Source: Flavobacterium degerlachei | GTDB taxonomy: Bacteria; Bacteroidota; Bacteroidia; Flavobacteriales; Flavobacteriaceae | Assembly (NCBI RefSeq): GCF_900106645.1 | Contig: NZ_FNMV01000001.1 | Location: 310,001-374,000 of the forward strand | Length of the DNA stretch: 64,000 nt | Reading direction: 5' to 3' | Shown: positions 36,107 through 44,782 of the stretch, in pieces | How positions within the stretch are numbered: the stretch's first letter is position 1 | Layout: the number at the start of each line of letters is the position of its first letter | Program-made: the position numbers and the translations under genes | The notes under the pieces: model-generated | Told to the model about the DNA's origin: nothing | Database searches by the model: none | Seen by the model: only the letters and a program-made list of their open reading frames with translations

Positions 36107-37060
36107 TTAGGAATAAGAGAAGAATAATTTAGAGAAATCAATCGAAAATTGAGTTATTTGTGTCCTTGTATTGTTCAGTAAATCTTCTAGTTGTTGATTC
36201 GTAAGTTGGTGATAATCGGTAAACTCCAAAGAGCTTTTTAGTCGGCCAAATTGATTGCGCATCGTTACCGCCTCGCTTTGATTGTTGTCTTTTAATATGG
36301 TGTTTAAATATGATTCTAGTAATGTTAAAGTATAGATTACTGAATGAGCAAAATCCTTATTAAAGATTAAGTGCTGTACTACCTTACGATTGTGAGCAAT
36401 GTTACTATAACTTTTTTGATAAAATTCATAGCCAGAAAGGGACAATAATAATTTTCTCCAATACAGCAAATCTTCTTTGCCTTCTAGGTTATATTGTATT
36501 GGCCCATAATAAGACTGTGTCATAGATATGGTTTGCAAACATCTTTCAATATGTTTTCCAATTCTAGAAAATGACCAGCCCAAACCTCTTGGCATTGTAA
36601 CTTGATAAATACCATTATAAAGTAAAAAATCTTTATTGATTTTACTTAAAACTGAATTTGCTTCAGGTGTTTCTAGTTTTTTGGGTAACTCTGGATCGTT
36701 AATAAAATGATACATAGAGTTAATATGTTCCCACAATTCTTTGGTAATTTTATCTTGAGAGCCTCTTGCATTTTCTCTAGCTTTAGAGATAAGACACTTC
36801 ACAGAGCTCGTGTTTTTAGCTTCACAAATAATGTGCTTTAATACAAAGTTAGTATTGTGTTGTACTGCTAATATTTCCTCTGGAGATAAATTAGTATAGT
36901 TTTCTAATAATGGTTTATACCCGTGATAGTCATTTATTTCTTGATCAAAAGACATGATATAAAGCGTGTTGAGCGTAAGCAACATGCCATCTGCTCTTTC
37001 CATGTATCTGTTGAGCCAAAACATCCCATCAGCAACTCGGCTTAGCATATTTACTTCCAT
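36107..37060 (-). CDS. Alpha-E domain-containing protein (DUF403)
   Basis: A 317-residue all-helical protein. The opening MLSRVADGMFWLNRYMERADGML matches the alpha-E signature R-x-A-D/E-x-x-x-W-x-x-R-Y-x-E-R-A. Further conserved acidic/His residues occur in RENARGSQDKIT and MPRGLGWSFSRIGKHIERC. The start could also be MEV (37060) or MLSRV (37048). It sits between the ATP-grasp gene (31 bases upstream) and the transglutaminase gene (five bases downstream). The family is known only from this gene neighbourhood, and no enzymatic role is established. Confidence 0.9.
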   Translation of the reverse strand: MEVNMLSRVADGMFWLNRYMERADGMLLTLNTLYIMSFDQEINDYHGYKPLLENYTNLSPEEILAVQHNTNFVLKHIICEAKNTSSVKCLISKARENARGSQDKITKELWEHINSMYHFINDPELPKKLETPEANSVLSKINKDFLLYNGIYQVTMPRGLGWSFSRIGKHIERCLQTISMTQSYYGPIQYNLEGKEDLLYWRKLLLSLSGYEFYQKSYSNIAHNRKVVQHLIFNKDFAHSVIYTLTLLESYLNTILKDNNQSEAVTMRNQFGRLKSSLEFTDYHQLTNQQLEDLLNNTRTQITQFSIDFSKLFFSYS

Positions 37061-37091
37061 AGTGTTTGTTTTATTGGTTCTTTTGTATTGA

Positions 37092-38528
37092 CTATTTCAT
37101 TATCCAAGTATCCTTACTTCCGCCACCTTGAGAAGAGTTAACAACAAGCGAACCTTCAGTTAGGGCTACTCTTGTTAAACCTCCAGGTACAATTTGCACT
37201 CCATTAGGACCACATAAAGCGTAAGGTCGTAAATCAACATGTCTGAGTTTGAGTTCTCCATCGATAAAACAAGGAACTGTACTGAGTTGGATAATAGGTT
37301 GTGCAATAAAATTTCGTGGATTCTTTACAATAGCAATTTTAGCGTCTTCTAATTCTTTTTCGGTGGCTTTATTTCCCATAACCATTCCGTAACCACCACT
37401 TCCATTGGTTTCTTTAATAACCATATTACCCATATCGGAAAATACAAATTCACGTTCTTCTAAATTTTCCATTTGGTAGGTCGGAACGTTTTTAAGAATA
37501 GGTTCTTCATTTAGATAATAACGAATCATTTCAGGGACATACGCATAAACCGCTTTATCATCTGCAACGCCATTTCCTACTGCATTAACTAAGGCTACTG
37601 TGCCTAATTTGTAAGCACTTATTAAACCAGGAACTCCCAAGGCGCTGTCTGGTCTAAATACTAATGGATCTAAATATTCATCGTCTAAGCGTCTATAAAT
37701 AACATCAACTTGCTGAAGACCTGAAGTTGTTTTCATATAAACTTTACCGTTATTTACCACTAAATCTCGTCCTTCAACTAATGGAATTCCCATTTGTCTA
37801 GCTAAAAAAGTATGTTCGTAATAAGCAGAATTATATACCCCTGGAGTCATTAAAACCACATTAGGCTTCGAAATGTTTCTAGGAGAAAGGGACACTAAGA
37901 TATTATGAAGTATCATAGGGTAGTTAGCGACCATACTAACATTGTTAGCGCTAAACATCTCTGGGAAAATTCGCTTAGTGATTTCTCTATTCTCTAACAT
38001 ATAACTTACACCACTAGGACATCGTAAATTGTCTTCTAGGACATAAAATTCACCTTTCTCTCCTCTTATTAAATCAATACCTGCAATATGAACATGAATG
38101 TCATGAGGTACTTTAATACCATGAACTTCTGGCATATAATGCGGGCAGCTTGTTATTAGTGCAGCTGGAATGATACCTTCTTTTACAATGAGTTGGTCAT
38201 TGTAGATGTCTTCTAAAAATAAATTAAGGGCTTTTAAACGCTGTGCTATTCCCGTTTCTACTTCATCCCATTCATTTTTTGTAAGAATCCTAGGAATTAT
38301 ATCAAACGGGAAAATTCGTTCTATTCCTTGATCTTCATCACTGTAAACCGTAAATGTAATTCCCTGGTTCATGAAAATATCCGAAGCGAGATTGTGTTTC
38401 TTATTTAACGTTTCAAGATTTAAACTTTCTAATGTTTGTAATACTTGACGATATGAGTCTCTTACGCCATTTTTAGAAAACATTTCATCCCATCCCCTTG
38501 GGTTTAAATTAGGTGTTAATTTTACCAT
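37092..38528 (-). CDS. Circularly permuted ATP-grasp protein (type 2)
   Basis: A 478-residue protein of the COG2308 family (DUF404/407). It shows TPGVYNSAYYEHTFLARQMGIPLVEG, an ADP-binding region VIYRRLDDEYLDPLVF, the glycine-rich NGSGGYGMVMG and a LRHVDLRPYALCGP near the end, in the permuted order of this branch. ATP-grasp enzymes of this type are predicted to make amide bonds, possibly glutathione-like or peptide products, in the cytosol. It leads the operon. A minus-strand TAnnTTTG element (CAAATATA on the plus strand, 38646-38653) lies 118 bases upstream. Confidence 0.92.
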   Translation of the reverse strand: MVKLTPNLNPRGWDEMFSKNGVRDSYRQVLQTLESLNLETLNKKHNLASDIFMNQGITFTVYSDEDQGIERIFPFDIIPRILTKNEWDEVETGIAQRLKALNLFLEDIYNDQLIVKEGIIPAALITSCPHYMPEVHGIKVPHDIHVHIAGIDLIRGEKGEFYVLEDNLRCPSGVSYMLENREITKRIFPEMFSANNVSMVANYPMILHNILVSLSPRNISKPNVVLMTPGVYNSAYYEHTFLARQMGIPLVEGRDLVVNNGKVYMKTTSGLQQVDVIYRRLDDEYLDPLVFRPDSALGVPGLISAYKLGTVALVNAVGNGVADDKAVYAYVPEMIRYYLNEEPILKNVPTYQMENLEEREFVFSDMGNMVIKETNGSGGYGMVMGNKATEKELEDAKIAIVKNPRNFIAQPIIQLSTVPCFIDGELKLRHVDLRPYALCGPNGVQIVPGGLTRVALTEGSLVVNSSQGGGSKDTWIMK

Positions 38529-38645
38529 GTCCTCTGTTGTTGAATAATTAATGAAAAACCAGTTTGTTGTAAATAAACTGTAATTTTTTAGTTAAAAATA
38601 CGGTTTTAATACTTTCAAATAAAATTTTTATTGAAAAATTCAAGA

Positions 38646-38653
38646 CAAATATA
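38646..38653 (-). promoter_or_regulatory. Candidate -7 element for the ATP-grasp operon
   Basis: CAAATATA on the plus strand is TATATTTG on the minus strand, matching TAnnTTTG. No -33 TTG at the usual distance. Confidence 0.4.
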
Positions 38654-38707
38654 TAATTCTCTTTATGTTGGCTTTGTATTTAAGAATAGTTATTTTTTCA
38701 TCTTTTT

Positions 38708-38752
38708 TTTTTACTTATTAACAGTGTTTTATATACTACTAATAAGTAAAAA
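38708..38752. repeat. Hairpin in the 372-base gap between ATP-grasp and deacetylase genes
   Basis: TTTTTACTTATTA (38708-38720) and TAATAAGTAAAAA (38740-38752) are perfect 13-bp arms around a 19-base loop. For the minus-strand deacetylase transcript the stem is followed by A rather than T, so it is not a standard terminator. Apart from this hairpin and the promoter element, the gap 38529-38900 holds no gene I can support. Confidence 0.6.
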
Positions 38753-38900
38753 GCCTTTAAAACAGAGGTATGCGGATCTTTTGTAGTTTAGAAACCAACT
38801 TATAAAACGAATGCAAGTAGTGGTGCTTGGGGATTTTATTCTTGTACTATGAATTATTAGGAAAAAGCGGTGTTTTTTTAAATTGCAAACCACAATCAAT

Positions 38901-39758
38901 TTATTTTTTGAAAGTGGATTCTGTGGATCTCATCATTCCTTCCGTATTCCATGTACCAGAAACAATCATACGTCTGATGGTGTATAGCGGGTCTATTGAA
39001 TCTCTTTTAGTCGAAAGGATAAATGCCATTTCATAGCCACTTTCTTTTACTTTAGGAATGGCTTCTTTGTTCCATAAACCAAATGGGTAAGCAAAGTAAG
39101 TAACTGGTTTTCCGATGATGTCTTCTAATTTTTTCTTAGGTTTAACCAATTGAGTGTTCCAGTCGTCACCTGAATATTTCGTCACCATATGATGGTCCCA
39201 AGTATGAGCTCCAACAACATGTCCGTCATCTGATAACTTTTTAATTTCCTCTGCTGTCAAATAATTTGGTCGATTGATTGAAACCGTCATAACAAAGAAA
39301 ACCCCTTTGAAACCGTATTTGTTCATTTCGGCAGCTCCTATGCTGAATTGTTCGCCACGCGTATCGTCAAAAGTAATCATGACTGGTTTTGAAGGTAGCG
39401 GAGCATCATGTACAAGATATTCGTACAATTGATCTGGCAAGATGGAATGATAACCAGCATCAGATAACGCTTTCATTTGCTCTGCAAAGTTGGCTGGTTT
39501 TACTGAATAGACTTTGGTCATGGGACCAGCATTAGCATCAAAATTCTTAATGTTGTGATAGCACAAAATAGGAACTTCTTTTTTTGAAAGAATAGTGGCA
39601 GCATCATTGGTCACTTTCTGTACTTCAGTTTCCTTTGCAACAGCGTTTACCAAAGTTGTTTTCTGTGGAACATCCTCTTTGCTTGTTTCCTCAGCTTTTG
39701 ATTGGCAGCCTTCCAAAATGATAAGTCCTAAAATCAGACAGGCAAAATAATTTTTCAT
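38901..39758 (-). CDS. Polysaccharide deacetylase (NodB domain) lipoprotein
   Basis: A 285-residue lipoprotein with lipobox LEGC (Cys18). A Lys/Thr/Ser/Glu-rich linker leads to a carbohydrate esterase 4 domain: VPILCYHNI, the metal/catalytic-base motif MITFDDTRG (usual TFDDG with Thr in place of Gly), HTWDHHMV (H-x3-H zinc ligands) and FAYPFGLWNKEA (motif 3). It should remove N-acetyl groups from an extracellular or periplasmic glycan. Its partner gene ends ten bases upstream, and both carry lipoprotein signals, so the products probably work together on the same membrane. Confidence 0.9.
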   Translation of the reverse strand: MKNYFACLILGLIILEGCQSKAEETSKEDVPQKTTLVNAVAKETEVQKVTNDAATILSKKEVPILCYHNIKNFDANAGPMTKVYSVKPANFAEQMKALSDAGYHSILPDQLYEYLVHDAPLPSKPVMITFDDTRGEQFSIGAAEMNKYGFKGVFFVMTVSINRPNYLTAEEIKKLSDDGHVVGAHTWDHHMVTKYSGDDWNTQLVKPKKKLEDIIGKPVTYFAYPFGLWNKEAIPKVKESGYEMAFILSTKRDSIDPLYTIRRMIVSGTWNTEGMMRSTESTFKK

Positions 39759-39768
39759 TGTACTGTAT

Positions 39769-40794
39769 TTATTGAAATTGAATATAGCTTGGTTTTGGTG
39801 TGAATTTCAGCAATTCTTCTGGAGTGTACATTTTTGAATTGTTCCAATTGTCATTTTTATAAAACAATTTAAAACCAGTAAACTGGACCGGCTCTCTATA
39901 AATATAAGTCAGATAGGTTGATCTTTTTAACACTCTACTTCCAAAACCATCCATATCCATCACTACCTGAACCTCAGGAAGCGTTTTTATTCTTTTATAG
40001 TCGGTTACCATTCCTTGGGTGAAACGGTGTACAACAAGGACTTTAGGCGTTAGTTTGTTTTCACGAACAACCTTTGCTAGAATATCAATGGCGTCATTTA
40101 TATCATCGGCTGTAAAACTTCCAATTTTAGTTCCAGGAACATGACCGTTTTTCAAAGAAAACTCAGGGTCAATTCCTAAATGAACATTGGGTAAAGAAAG
40201 GTATTTTATCAATTCGCTCACTTCTGCTTTAACAGTACTGTGTCCTATTTGAATGTCTAAAAACACCAAAGCATCAATGGGTTTTGCCCATTTAAGAACG
40301 GTATCTATTTGTTTGAACGGCATGCGCATGCGATACATGTTTGCGCTTCCTGGCGATCCTTGAGCTGTAACGGCTATGTAATGTAATGCGGGAATCGCTT
40401 TTACCGTAGAATCGGCTGCGTTCCATTTGGCAACCTCACCTTGCAGTTTTGCTATCATTTGCTCCCTTGGGATTTCACCTAAAATCCCCATTCTTGTAGA
40501 ATATAAATTTCCGTAAAAAGCAATTATTCTGTTGTACGGCAATAAAGCTCCAGGCAAAGGATAAGGAGTTTTAACTGGCCACCTTCCGGTAGTGTCGTTG
40601 TTGCTTAGCGCAATCATTCTTTTATTGTAGTCTACAGTGTCGATTGTAGCTTGGGCCTTTTTCTTTACAGAATCTATCTTTACTTCTGTAATTTTTTCAT
40701 TTCCTTTCACTTCATCGGCAGCTTTACCTTGATTGCAACTGGAAAGTAAAATTAATTGGGTAAAAATAAGGAAGGTAATTGCTGTCTTTTTCAT
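39769..40794 (-). CDS. Lipoprotein of unknown family, possible TIM-barrel
   Basis: A 341-residue lipoprotein (signal MKKTAITFLIFTQLILLSSC, Cys20). After a charged linker comes a domain with successive strand-like segments: RIIAFYGNLY, ALHYIAVTAQGSPGS, DALVFLDIQIGHST, VHLGIDPEFSLKNGHVPG, KVLVVHRFTQGMV, VQVVMDMDGFGSR and FTGFKLFYKND. Alternating short strands with acidic ends (LDIQ, DPEFS, DMDGFG) resemble a glycoside-hydrolase barrel. I recall similar uncharacterised secreted proteins with an LDPE segment in Actinobacteria. Co-location with a NodB deacetylase suggests joint action on one glycan. No family is assigned. Confidence 0.65.
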   Translation of the reverse strand: MKKTAITFLIFTQLILLSSCNQGKAADEVKGNEKITEVKIDSVKKKAQATIDTVDYNKRMIALSNNDTTGRWPVKTPYPLPGALLPYNRIIAFYGNLYSTRMGILGEIPREQMIAKLQGEVAKWNAADSTVKAIPALHYIAVTAQGSPGSANMYRMRMPFKQIDTVLKWAKPIDALVFLDIQIGHSTVKAEVSELIKYLSLPNVHLGIDPEFSLKNGHVPGTKIGSFTADDINDAIDILAKVVRENKLTPKVLVVHRFTQGMVTDYKRIKTLPEVQVVMDMDGFGSRVLKRSTYLTYIYREPVQFTGFKLFYKNDNWNNSKMYTPEELLKFTPKPSYIQFQ

Positions 40795-40817
40795 AAAATA
40801 GGTATAGGTGTTTACTA

Positions 40818-40825
40818 CAAAGGTA
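40818..40825 (-). promoter_or_regulatory. -7 promoter element of the deacetylase operon
   Basis: CAAAGGTA on the plus strand is TACCTTTG on the minus strand, an exact TAnnTTTG, 24 bases upstream of the lipoprotein start at 40794. It lies inside an imperfect dyad (ATAGGT on one side, ACCTAT on the other). Confidence 0.6.
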
Positions 40826-40921
40826 AACCTATTTATGTCGCATTTATTACGTTTAGACAGTTAGATTTTATAATATTATTTGCGATAGAAATGACGTGAA
40901 ATTTACTGCGAATCAATAGTT

Positions 40922-41956
40922 CTATTTGCTTTTTAATGGATTAAAAGAGGATTTTCTAATGATGAGATTGGTTTTTATTTCGATTGTTTTATGGCTGACT
41001 TCATTTTCAGTATTAATTTCTTCAATTAGATATTTAACGGCAACTTCACCTATCCTGTTCCCTGGCTGATCAATACTGGATAAACTAGGTTTTATGATTG
41101 TAGAGAATCTAGAATTACTGAAACCTACTACTGCAATTTCCTTTGGAATCTTAACTTTATTTTTTTTGAGTTGCATAATTGCCCCAATGCCTGCCTCGTC
41201 TATTATAGTAAATATCCCATCCGGTTTATTTTGAAGACTTAGTAAAACGGTGGTTAGTCGCTCGCCTTCTTCGATAGAAAGGTCTTCAGAGCTTAGTATA
41301 ATACTCTCGTCTACCTCTAAATTGTATGTTTTTAATGCTCGTAGGTATCCTTGAAATCGTCTTTCAGAAACATTGGAACTATCTGTTTCTTTAAGAATTG
41401 CAATTCTTTTTTTGCCAATAGTAATCAGGTGTTCCACGGCTTTAAATGCGGCATCCTCATCATCAATAATTATTTGCGTACAAGGCACTTTATTTGAAAT
41501 TCTGTCAAACAATATCAACGGGATGTGTTGTGTCATTTCTAGAATTTCCTCCACATTTTGAGTTTTTTTGGTCAAGGATAATAAAACACCATCTACTCCA
41601 AACTGACTCATTGTTTCTAGTAATTCGGCTTGTTTACGTTCATTATTGAAAGATTCGCAAATAATAACTTTATAACCACTTAATTCTGCCGTTGAAAGTA
41701 TTCCTCTTAATAACGTAGATGTAAATTGATGTTCGATATCAGGAATAATTACTCCAATTATATTTGATTTTTGGGAGCGAAACCCTTTCGCAAATAGATT
41801 TGGCGCGTATTTTACTTTATTGGCGTAAGCCTTAACTCGCTCTCTTGTTTCATCGCTGATGTCTATATGGTTATTTAATGCTCTGGAAACGGTTGAAATA
41901 GACAATCCTAATTCAAAAGCCATTTTTTTTAAGGTAATAATATTTTTTTTGCGCAT
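40922..41956 (-). CDS. LacI family transcriptional regulator
   Basis: A 344-residue repressor. The helix-turn-helix is ITLKKMAFELGLSISTVSRALNNHIDIS, followed by the hinge helix region and IGVIIPDIEHQFTSTLLRGI, the start of a periplasmic-binding-protein-like sensor domain. That domain continues through GIFTIIDEAGIGAIMQLK and AVVGFSNSRFSTIIKPSLSSIDQP. It is divergent from the TonB receptor gene of a putative glycosylglycerate locus. Its own -33 element lies next to a 16-bp LacI-type palindrome, so autoregulation and control of the locus are likely. The inducer is probably the substrate or a breakdown product. Confidence 0.94.
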   Translation of the reverse strand: MRKKNIITLKKMAFELGLSISTVSRALNNHIDISDETRERVKAYANKVKYAPNLFAKGFRSQKSNIIGVIIPDIEHQFTSTLLRGILSTAELSGYKVIICESFNNERKQAELLETMSQFGVDGVLLSLTKKTQNVEEILEMTQHIPLILFDRISNKVPCTQIIIDDEDAAFKAVEHLITIGKKRIAILKETDSSNVSERRFQGYLRALKTYNLEVDESIILSSEDLSIEEGERLTTVLLSLQNKPDGIFTIIDEAGIGAIMQLKKNKVKIPKEIAVVGFSNSRFSTIIKPSLSSIDQPGNRIGEVAVKYLIEEINTENEVSHKTIEIKTNLIIRKSSFNPLKSK

Positions 41957-41974
41957 TTTTTATAGATATAATAG

Positions 41975-42004
41975 CAAAAGTACTAATTTTATTCTTGTTC
42001 GCAA
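41975..42004 (-). promoter_or_regulatory. lacI-type regulator promoter (-7 and -33)
   Basis: On the minus strand TACTTTTG (41975-41982) fits TAnnTTTG and a TTG (42002-42004) lies 19 bases upstream of it, the expected spacing of a Bacteroidota promoter. The -33 end sits in the outer half-site next to the palindromic operator. Confidence 0.7.
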
Positions 42005-42010
42005 ACGTTA

Positions 42011-42026
42011 CCGCAAACGTTTGCGG
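42011..42026. promoter_or_regulatory. LacI-type operator palindrome
   Basis: CCGCAAACGTTTGCGG is a perfect 16-bp palindrome centred on CG, as in LacI/PurR-family sites. A related half-site, GCAAACGTTA (42001-42010), abuts it. It lies between the divergent regulator and TonB receptor genes, 94 bases ahead of the receptor start. Confidence 0.85.
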
Positions 42027-42119
42027 AAGTTTTCGATTGAAATTTAGCATCAAAACAACGAAATCGATTTTAATTTAGCCAAACAAATAACCAAAAGATT
42101 AACTTAATTAAACCATGTT

Positions 42120-44711
42120 ATGAAAAAGTATATTAAAGTTTTTTTACTGCTTATAGGAACTTATTCCTATTCGCAATCTACCGTTAAAGGGACGGTTACT
42201 GATGAACAAAACAATCCCATCCCTTCAGCAAATGTTGTGATTGTAGGAACAAATGATGGCGCTACAACAGATATTGATGGTAATTTTACTATCAAAACAG
42301 CTAAGACTGGTGCACAAAAAATTAAAGGGGTTTTTATTGGCTTTTTTCCACAAACTAAATCGATAACAATTTCTGGAGATGTAACAGTAAACTTTTCATT
42401 AAAAGAAAGTATTGAAAGTTTGGACGAGGTAGTTTTAACAGTGAGTTCTAGTAAGAGATCACAAAAAGAAACGCCACTTTCTATTACATCTTTAAGTGCA
42501 AAAGATTTAACCAAGTTAAACACAAGTAGCCAAGCTAATATTTTAAGAAGTATTCCTGGAATTACTACTGAAAACGGAGGTGGAGAGGTAGCATCAAACG
42601 TGTTTGTGAGAGGTTTACCTTCTGGAGGACAATTCCAGTTTAATCCTTTACAAATTGATGGAATGCCAGTTTTGGCAACTTTTGGTCTAAACTCATCAGC
42701 TCATGATGTTTATTTTAGAACTGACATCGGAATTAAAAGTTTAGAATTTGTACGTGGTGGATCTTCTGTATTGTACGGAGTAGGTTCAGTTGCAGGGATT
42801 ATTAACTACACAAGTGTAACAGGTTCTGAAACACCAAAAAACATTTTGAAATTAGAGTTAGGAACTAACTCAAGATATAAAGCTGACTTCTTGACAAGTG
42901 GACAATTAGGAGGTAAAGATTCAAAATTATTTTATGCATTGACAGGTTTTTATAGATATGATGAAGGACCAATAAAAACGGGTTTACCTACTGAAGGATA
43001 TCAGTTGAGAGGTAATATTAAGAAAGAAACAGAAAAAGGATCAATTACTTTTTCAGGACAATTTATTGACGATCAAGTACAGTTTTTCTTGCCTTACCCA
43101 CTTGAGGGAGGAACTAGAAACAGACCTACTGGAAATGATGGAAACGAAATCTTGACTTTACAAACTGTAGCTGCATCTAACTTTTCATACAAAACTCCAA
43201 ACGGAATGTACACTTCTCCTATTAGAGATGGGGTATCTACAAAAGGAGGATATTTCATGACTAATTTTGTACACAACTTTAATGACAATCTTAAAATTGA
43301 TGCAAAAATCAGAAAATCTAAATACGAGCACCAGTTTAATTTATTTTTAGATGGAAGTGGAGTTAGCGGAGCAAAAGCTGTTGAAACGCAACAAGAATAT
43401 AAAGATGCTAGAGGATTAACTACAGGAAATTTTACATTACAAAACGGTACTGCTTTAGATCCTAATGCTCGTTTATTTGAAAATAGAATATTGGATAGAA
43501 ACAGACCTTTAAGTGAATTGGTTTCAGATATCAAATTAAGTTATAAAACAGGAATTCATACTCTAACAGGAGGGACTTTTATGTCAAGATCTGAGGCAGG
43601 TGACTTTAATGTAACAACTAGTTATTTAAGTGAATACAGCAACCGCCCAGATTTAGTTAACTTATCTGGATATACTGTAAACGGAATTACAAATAGAGGA
43701 GTAGGTTATACAAACAGAAATATCTCAAGTAATAAATTAGCTTTCTTTTTTGCAGATGAGATTAAATTAGATCGTTGGAATTTTGATATTGGTATTCGTC
43801 ATGAAACAGCTTCAGGGAATATTGAAAACGAAAAAACAAAATCATATACTGTAGATAATACAGGTATTTCAAATTTGGATAATGTAGTTTGGGGTACAGG
43901 TTCTTTTCAAACAGGACACGTTTCAGCTAATGACTTTGCAGTTGCTTTAGCAGCTTTGTACAAAGTGAATGATAACGCAAGTGTTTACGGAAACTTTTCT
44001 AGAGGTTATTTCTTCCCAGAATTAAGAAGTGTGAAATTTGACGCATTTGACAATCCATCATCATACACATCTGAAAAAATTGTACAAGGAGAAGCGGGTT
44101 TAAAATATGGTAAAGGTTCATTCTCAGGAACTCTTGCTGCATTTATGTTGAACTTATCTGATAGAAGAGCGATTGAATTTATCAATGACCCAAATAGTGC
44201 AGCTCTTATTGAAAAAGTTGACAAACAAAGCACAAAATCATACGGTTTAGAGACTACTTGGAACTGGAGATTTATTGAAGGATTTACCTTCAACGGAACT
44301 TTTACCTATCAAAAACATGAGGTTACTAAGTCTGAAAAAACACCTGCAATCGTAGGAAACAAATTAGTAAGACAGCCTAATGTGATGTCAAAATTAGGAT
44401 TGTCATATGATAAAGCAAACTTTGATGCTAACCTTGACTATAGTTATGCAGGTGATAAATTTGCAAATGAGGCTAATACAATCAAGTTAGAAGGTTTTGG
44501 TATAGTAGATTTAAACCTTGGGTACACTTTTAATATTGGACAAAGTGACGAGACTTTACGTTTAGGACTTCAAAGTTTTAACTTATTAAACTCTGATGGA
44601 ATTACTGAAGGATCACCTAGAATAGGAAACAATCAAACAGAAGAAGAATTTTTTGTAGGAAGACCAATTATCCCAAGAACGGCTTTGGTTAACTTAACAT
44701 TTAGTTTCTAA
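42120..44711 (+). CDS. TonB-dependent outer-membrane receptor with carboxypeptidase-like domain
   Basis: An 863-residue transporter. It has a short signal peptide (MKKYIKVFLLLIGTYSYSQ) and a beta-sandwich domain (VKGTVTDEQNNPIPSANVVIVG). A plug follows (SQANILRSIPGITTENGG and VRGLPSGGQFQFNPLQIDGMPV), then a 22-strand-type barrel ending in aromatic residue F (ALVNLTFSF). No SusD partner follows, so it is not a classical starch-utilisation pair. Position and control by the LacI palindrome suggest it imports the substrate of the downstream hydrolase. A stable hairpin separates it from that gene. Confidence 0.93.
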   Translation: MKKYIKVFLLLIGTYSYSQSTVKGTVTDEQNNPIPSANVVIVGTNDGATTDIDGNFTIKTAKTGAQKIKGVFIGFFPQTKSITISGDVTVNFSLKESIESLDEVVLTVSSSKRSQKETPLSITSLSAKDLTKLNTSSQANILRSIPGITTENGGGEVASNVFVRGLPSGGQFQFNPLQIDGMPVLATFGLNSSAHDVYFRTDIGIKSLEFVRGGSSVLYGVGSVAGIINYTSVTGSETPKNILKLELGTNSRYKADFLTSGQLGGKDSKLFYALTGFYRYDEGPIKTGLPTEGYQLRGNIKKETEKGSITFSGQFIDDQVQFFLPYPLEGGTRNRPTGNDGNEILTLQTVAASNFSYKTPNGMYTSPIRDGVSTKGGYFMTNFVHNFNDNLKIDAKIRKSKYEHQFNLFLDGSGVSGAKAVETQQEYKDARGLTTGNFTLQNGTALDPNARLFENRILDRNRPLSELVSDIKLSYKTGIHTLTGGTFMSRSEAGDFNVTTSYLSEYSNRPDLVNLSGYTVNGITNRGVGYTNRNISSNKLAFFFADEIKLDRWNFDIGIRHETASGNIENEKTKSYTVDNTGISNLDNVVWGTGSFQTGHVSANDFAVALAALYKVNDNASVYGNFSRGYFFPELRSVKFDAFDNPSSYTSEKIVQGEAGLKYGKGSFSGTLAAFMLNLSDRRAIEFINDPNSAALIEKVDKQSTKSYGLETTWNWRFIEGFTFNGTFTYQKHEVTKSEKTPAIVGNKLVRQPNVMSKLGLSYDKANFDANLDYSYAGDKFANEANTIKLEGFGIVDLNLGYTFNIGQSDETLRLGLQSFNLLNSDGITEGSPRIGNNQTEEEFFVGRPIIPRTALVNLTFSF

Positions 44712-44725
44712 TATAATATTATCCA

Positions 44726-44763
44726 GGATGTCTTGGTATTAAACTATCAAGACATCCTTTTAA
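44726..44763 (+). terminator. Hairpin after the TonB receptor gene
   Basis: AGGATGTCTTG (44726-44736) and CAAGACATCCT (44749-44759) form a perfect 11-bp stem followed by TTTAAT. The short T-tract suggests partial termination, lowering expression of the cytoplasmic genes relative to the receptor. Confidence 0.7.
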
Positions 44764-44782
44764 TAAAAATAAAAAAAACGGT

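Noticed and set aside
38827-39036. 69-codon plus-strand frame opposite the deacetylase start of the gap
   Set aside because: Mostly antisense to the deacetylase C-terminus, with no family signal.
43094-43534. 146-codon minus-strand frame inside the TonB receptor gene
   Set aside because: Shadow of a beta-barrel coding sequence; no recognisable protein or start signal.
42120-44711. SusC/SusD starch-utilisation type locus
   Set aside because: The receptor has a carboxypeptidase-like domain, but no SusD gene follows and no polysaccharide-degrading enzymes are present.
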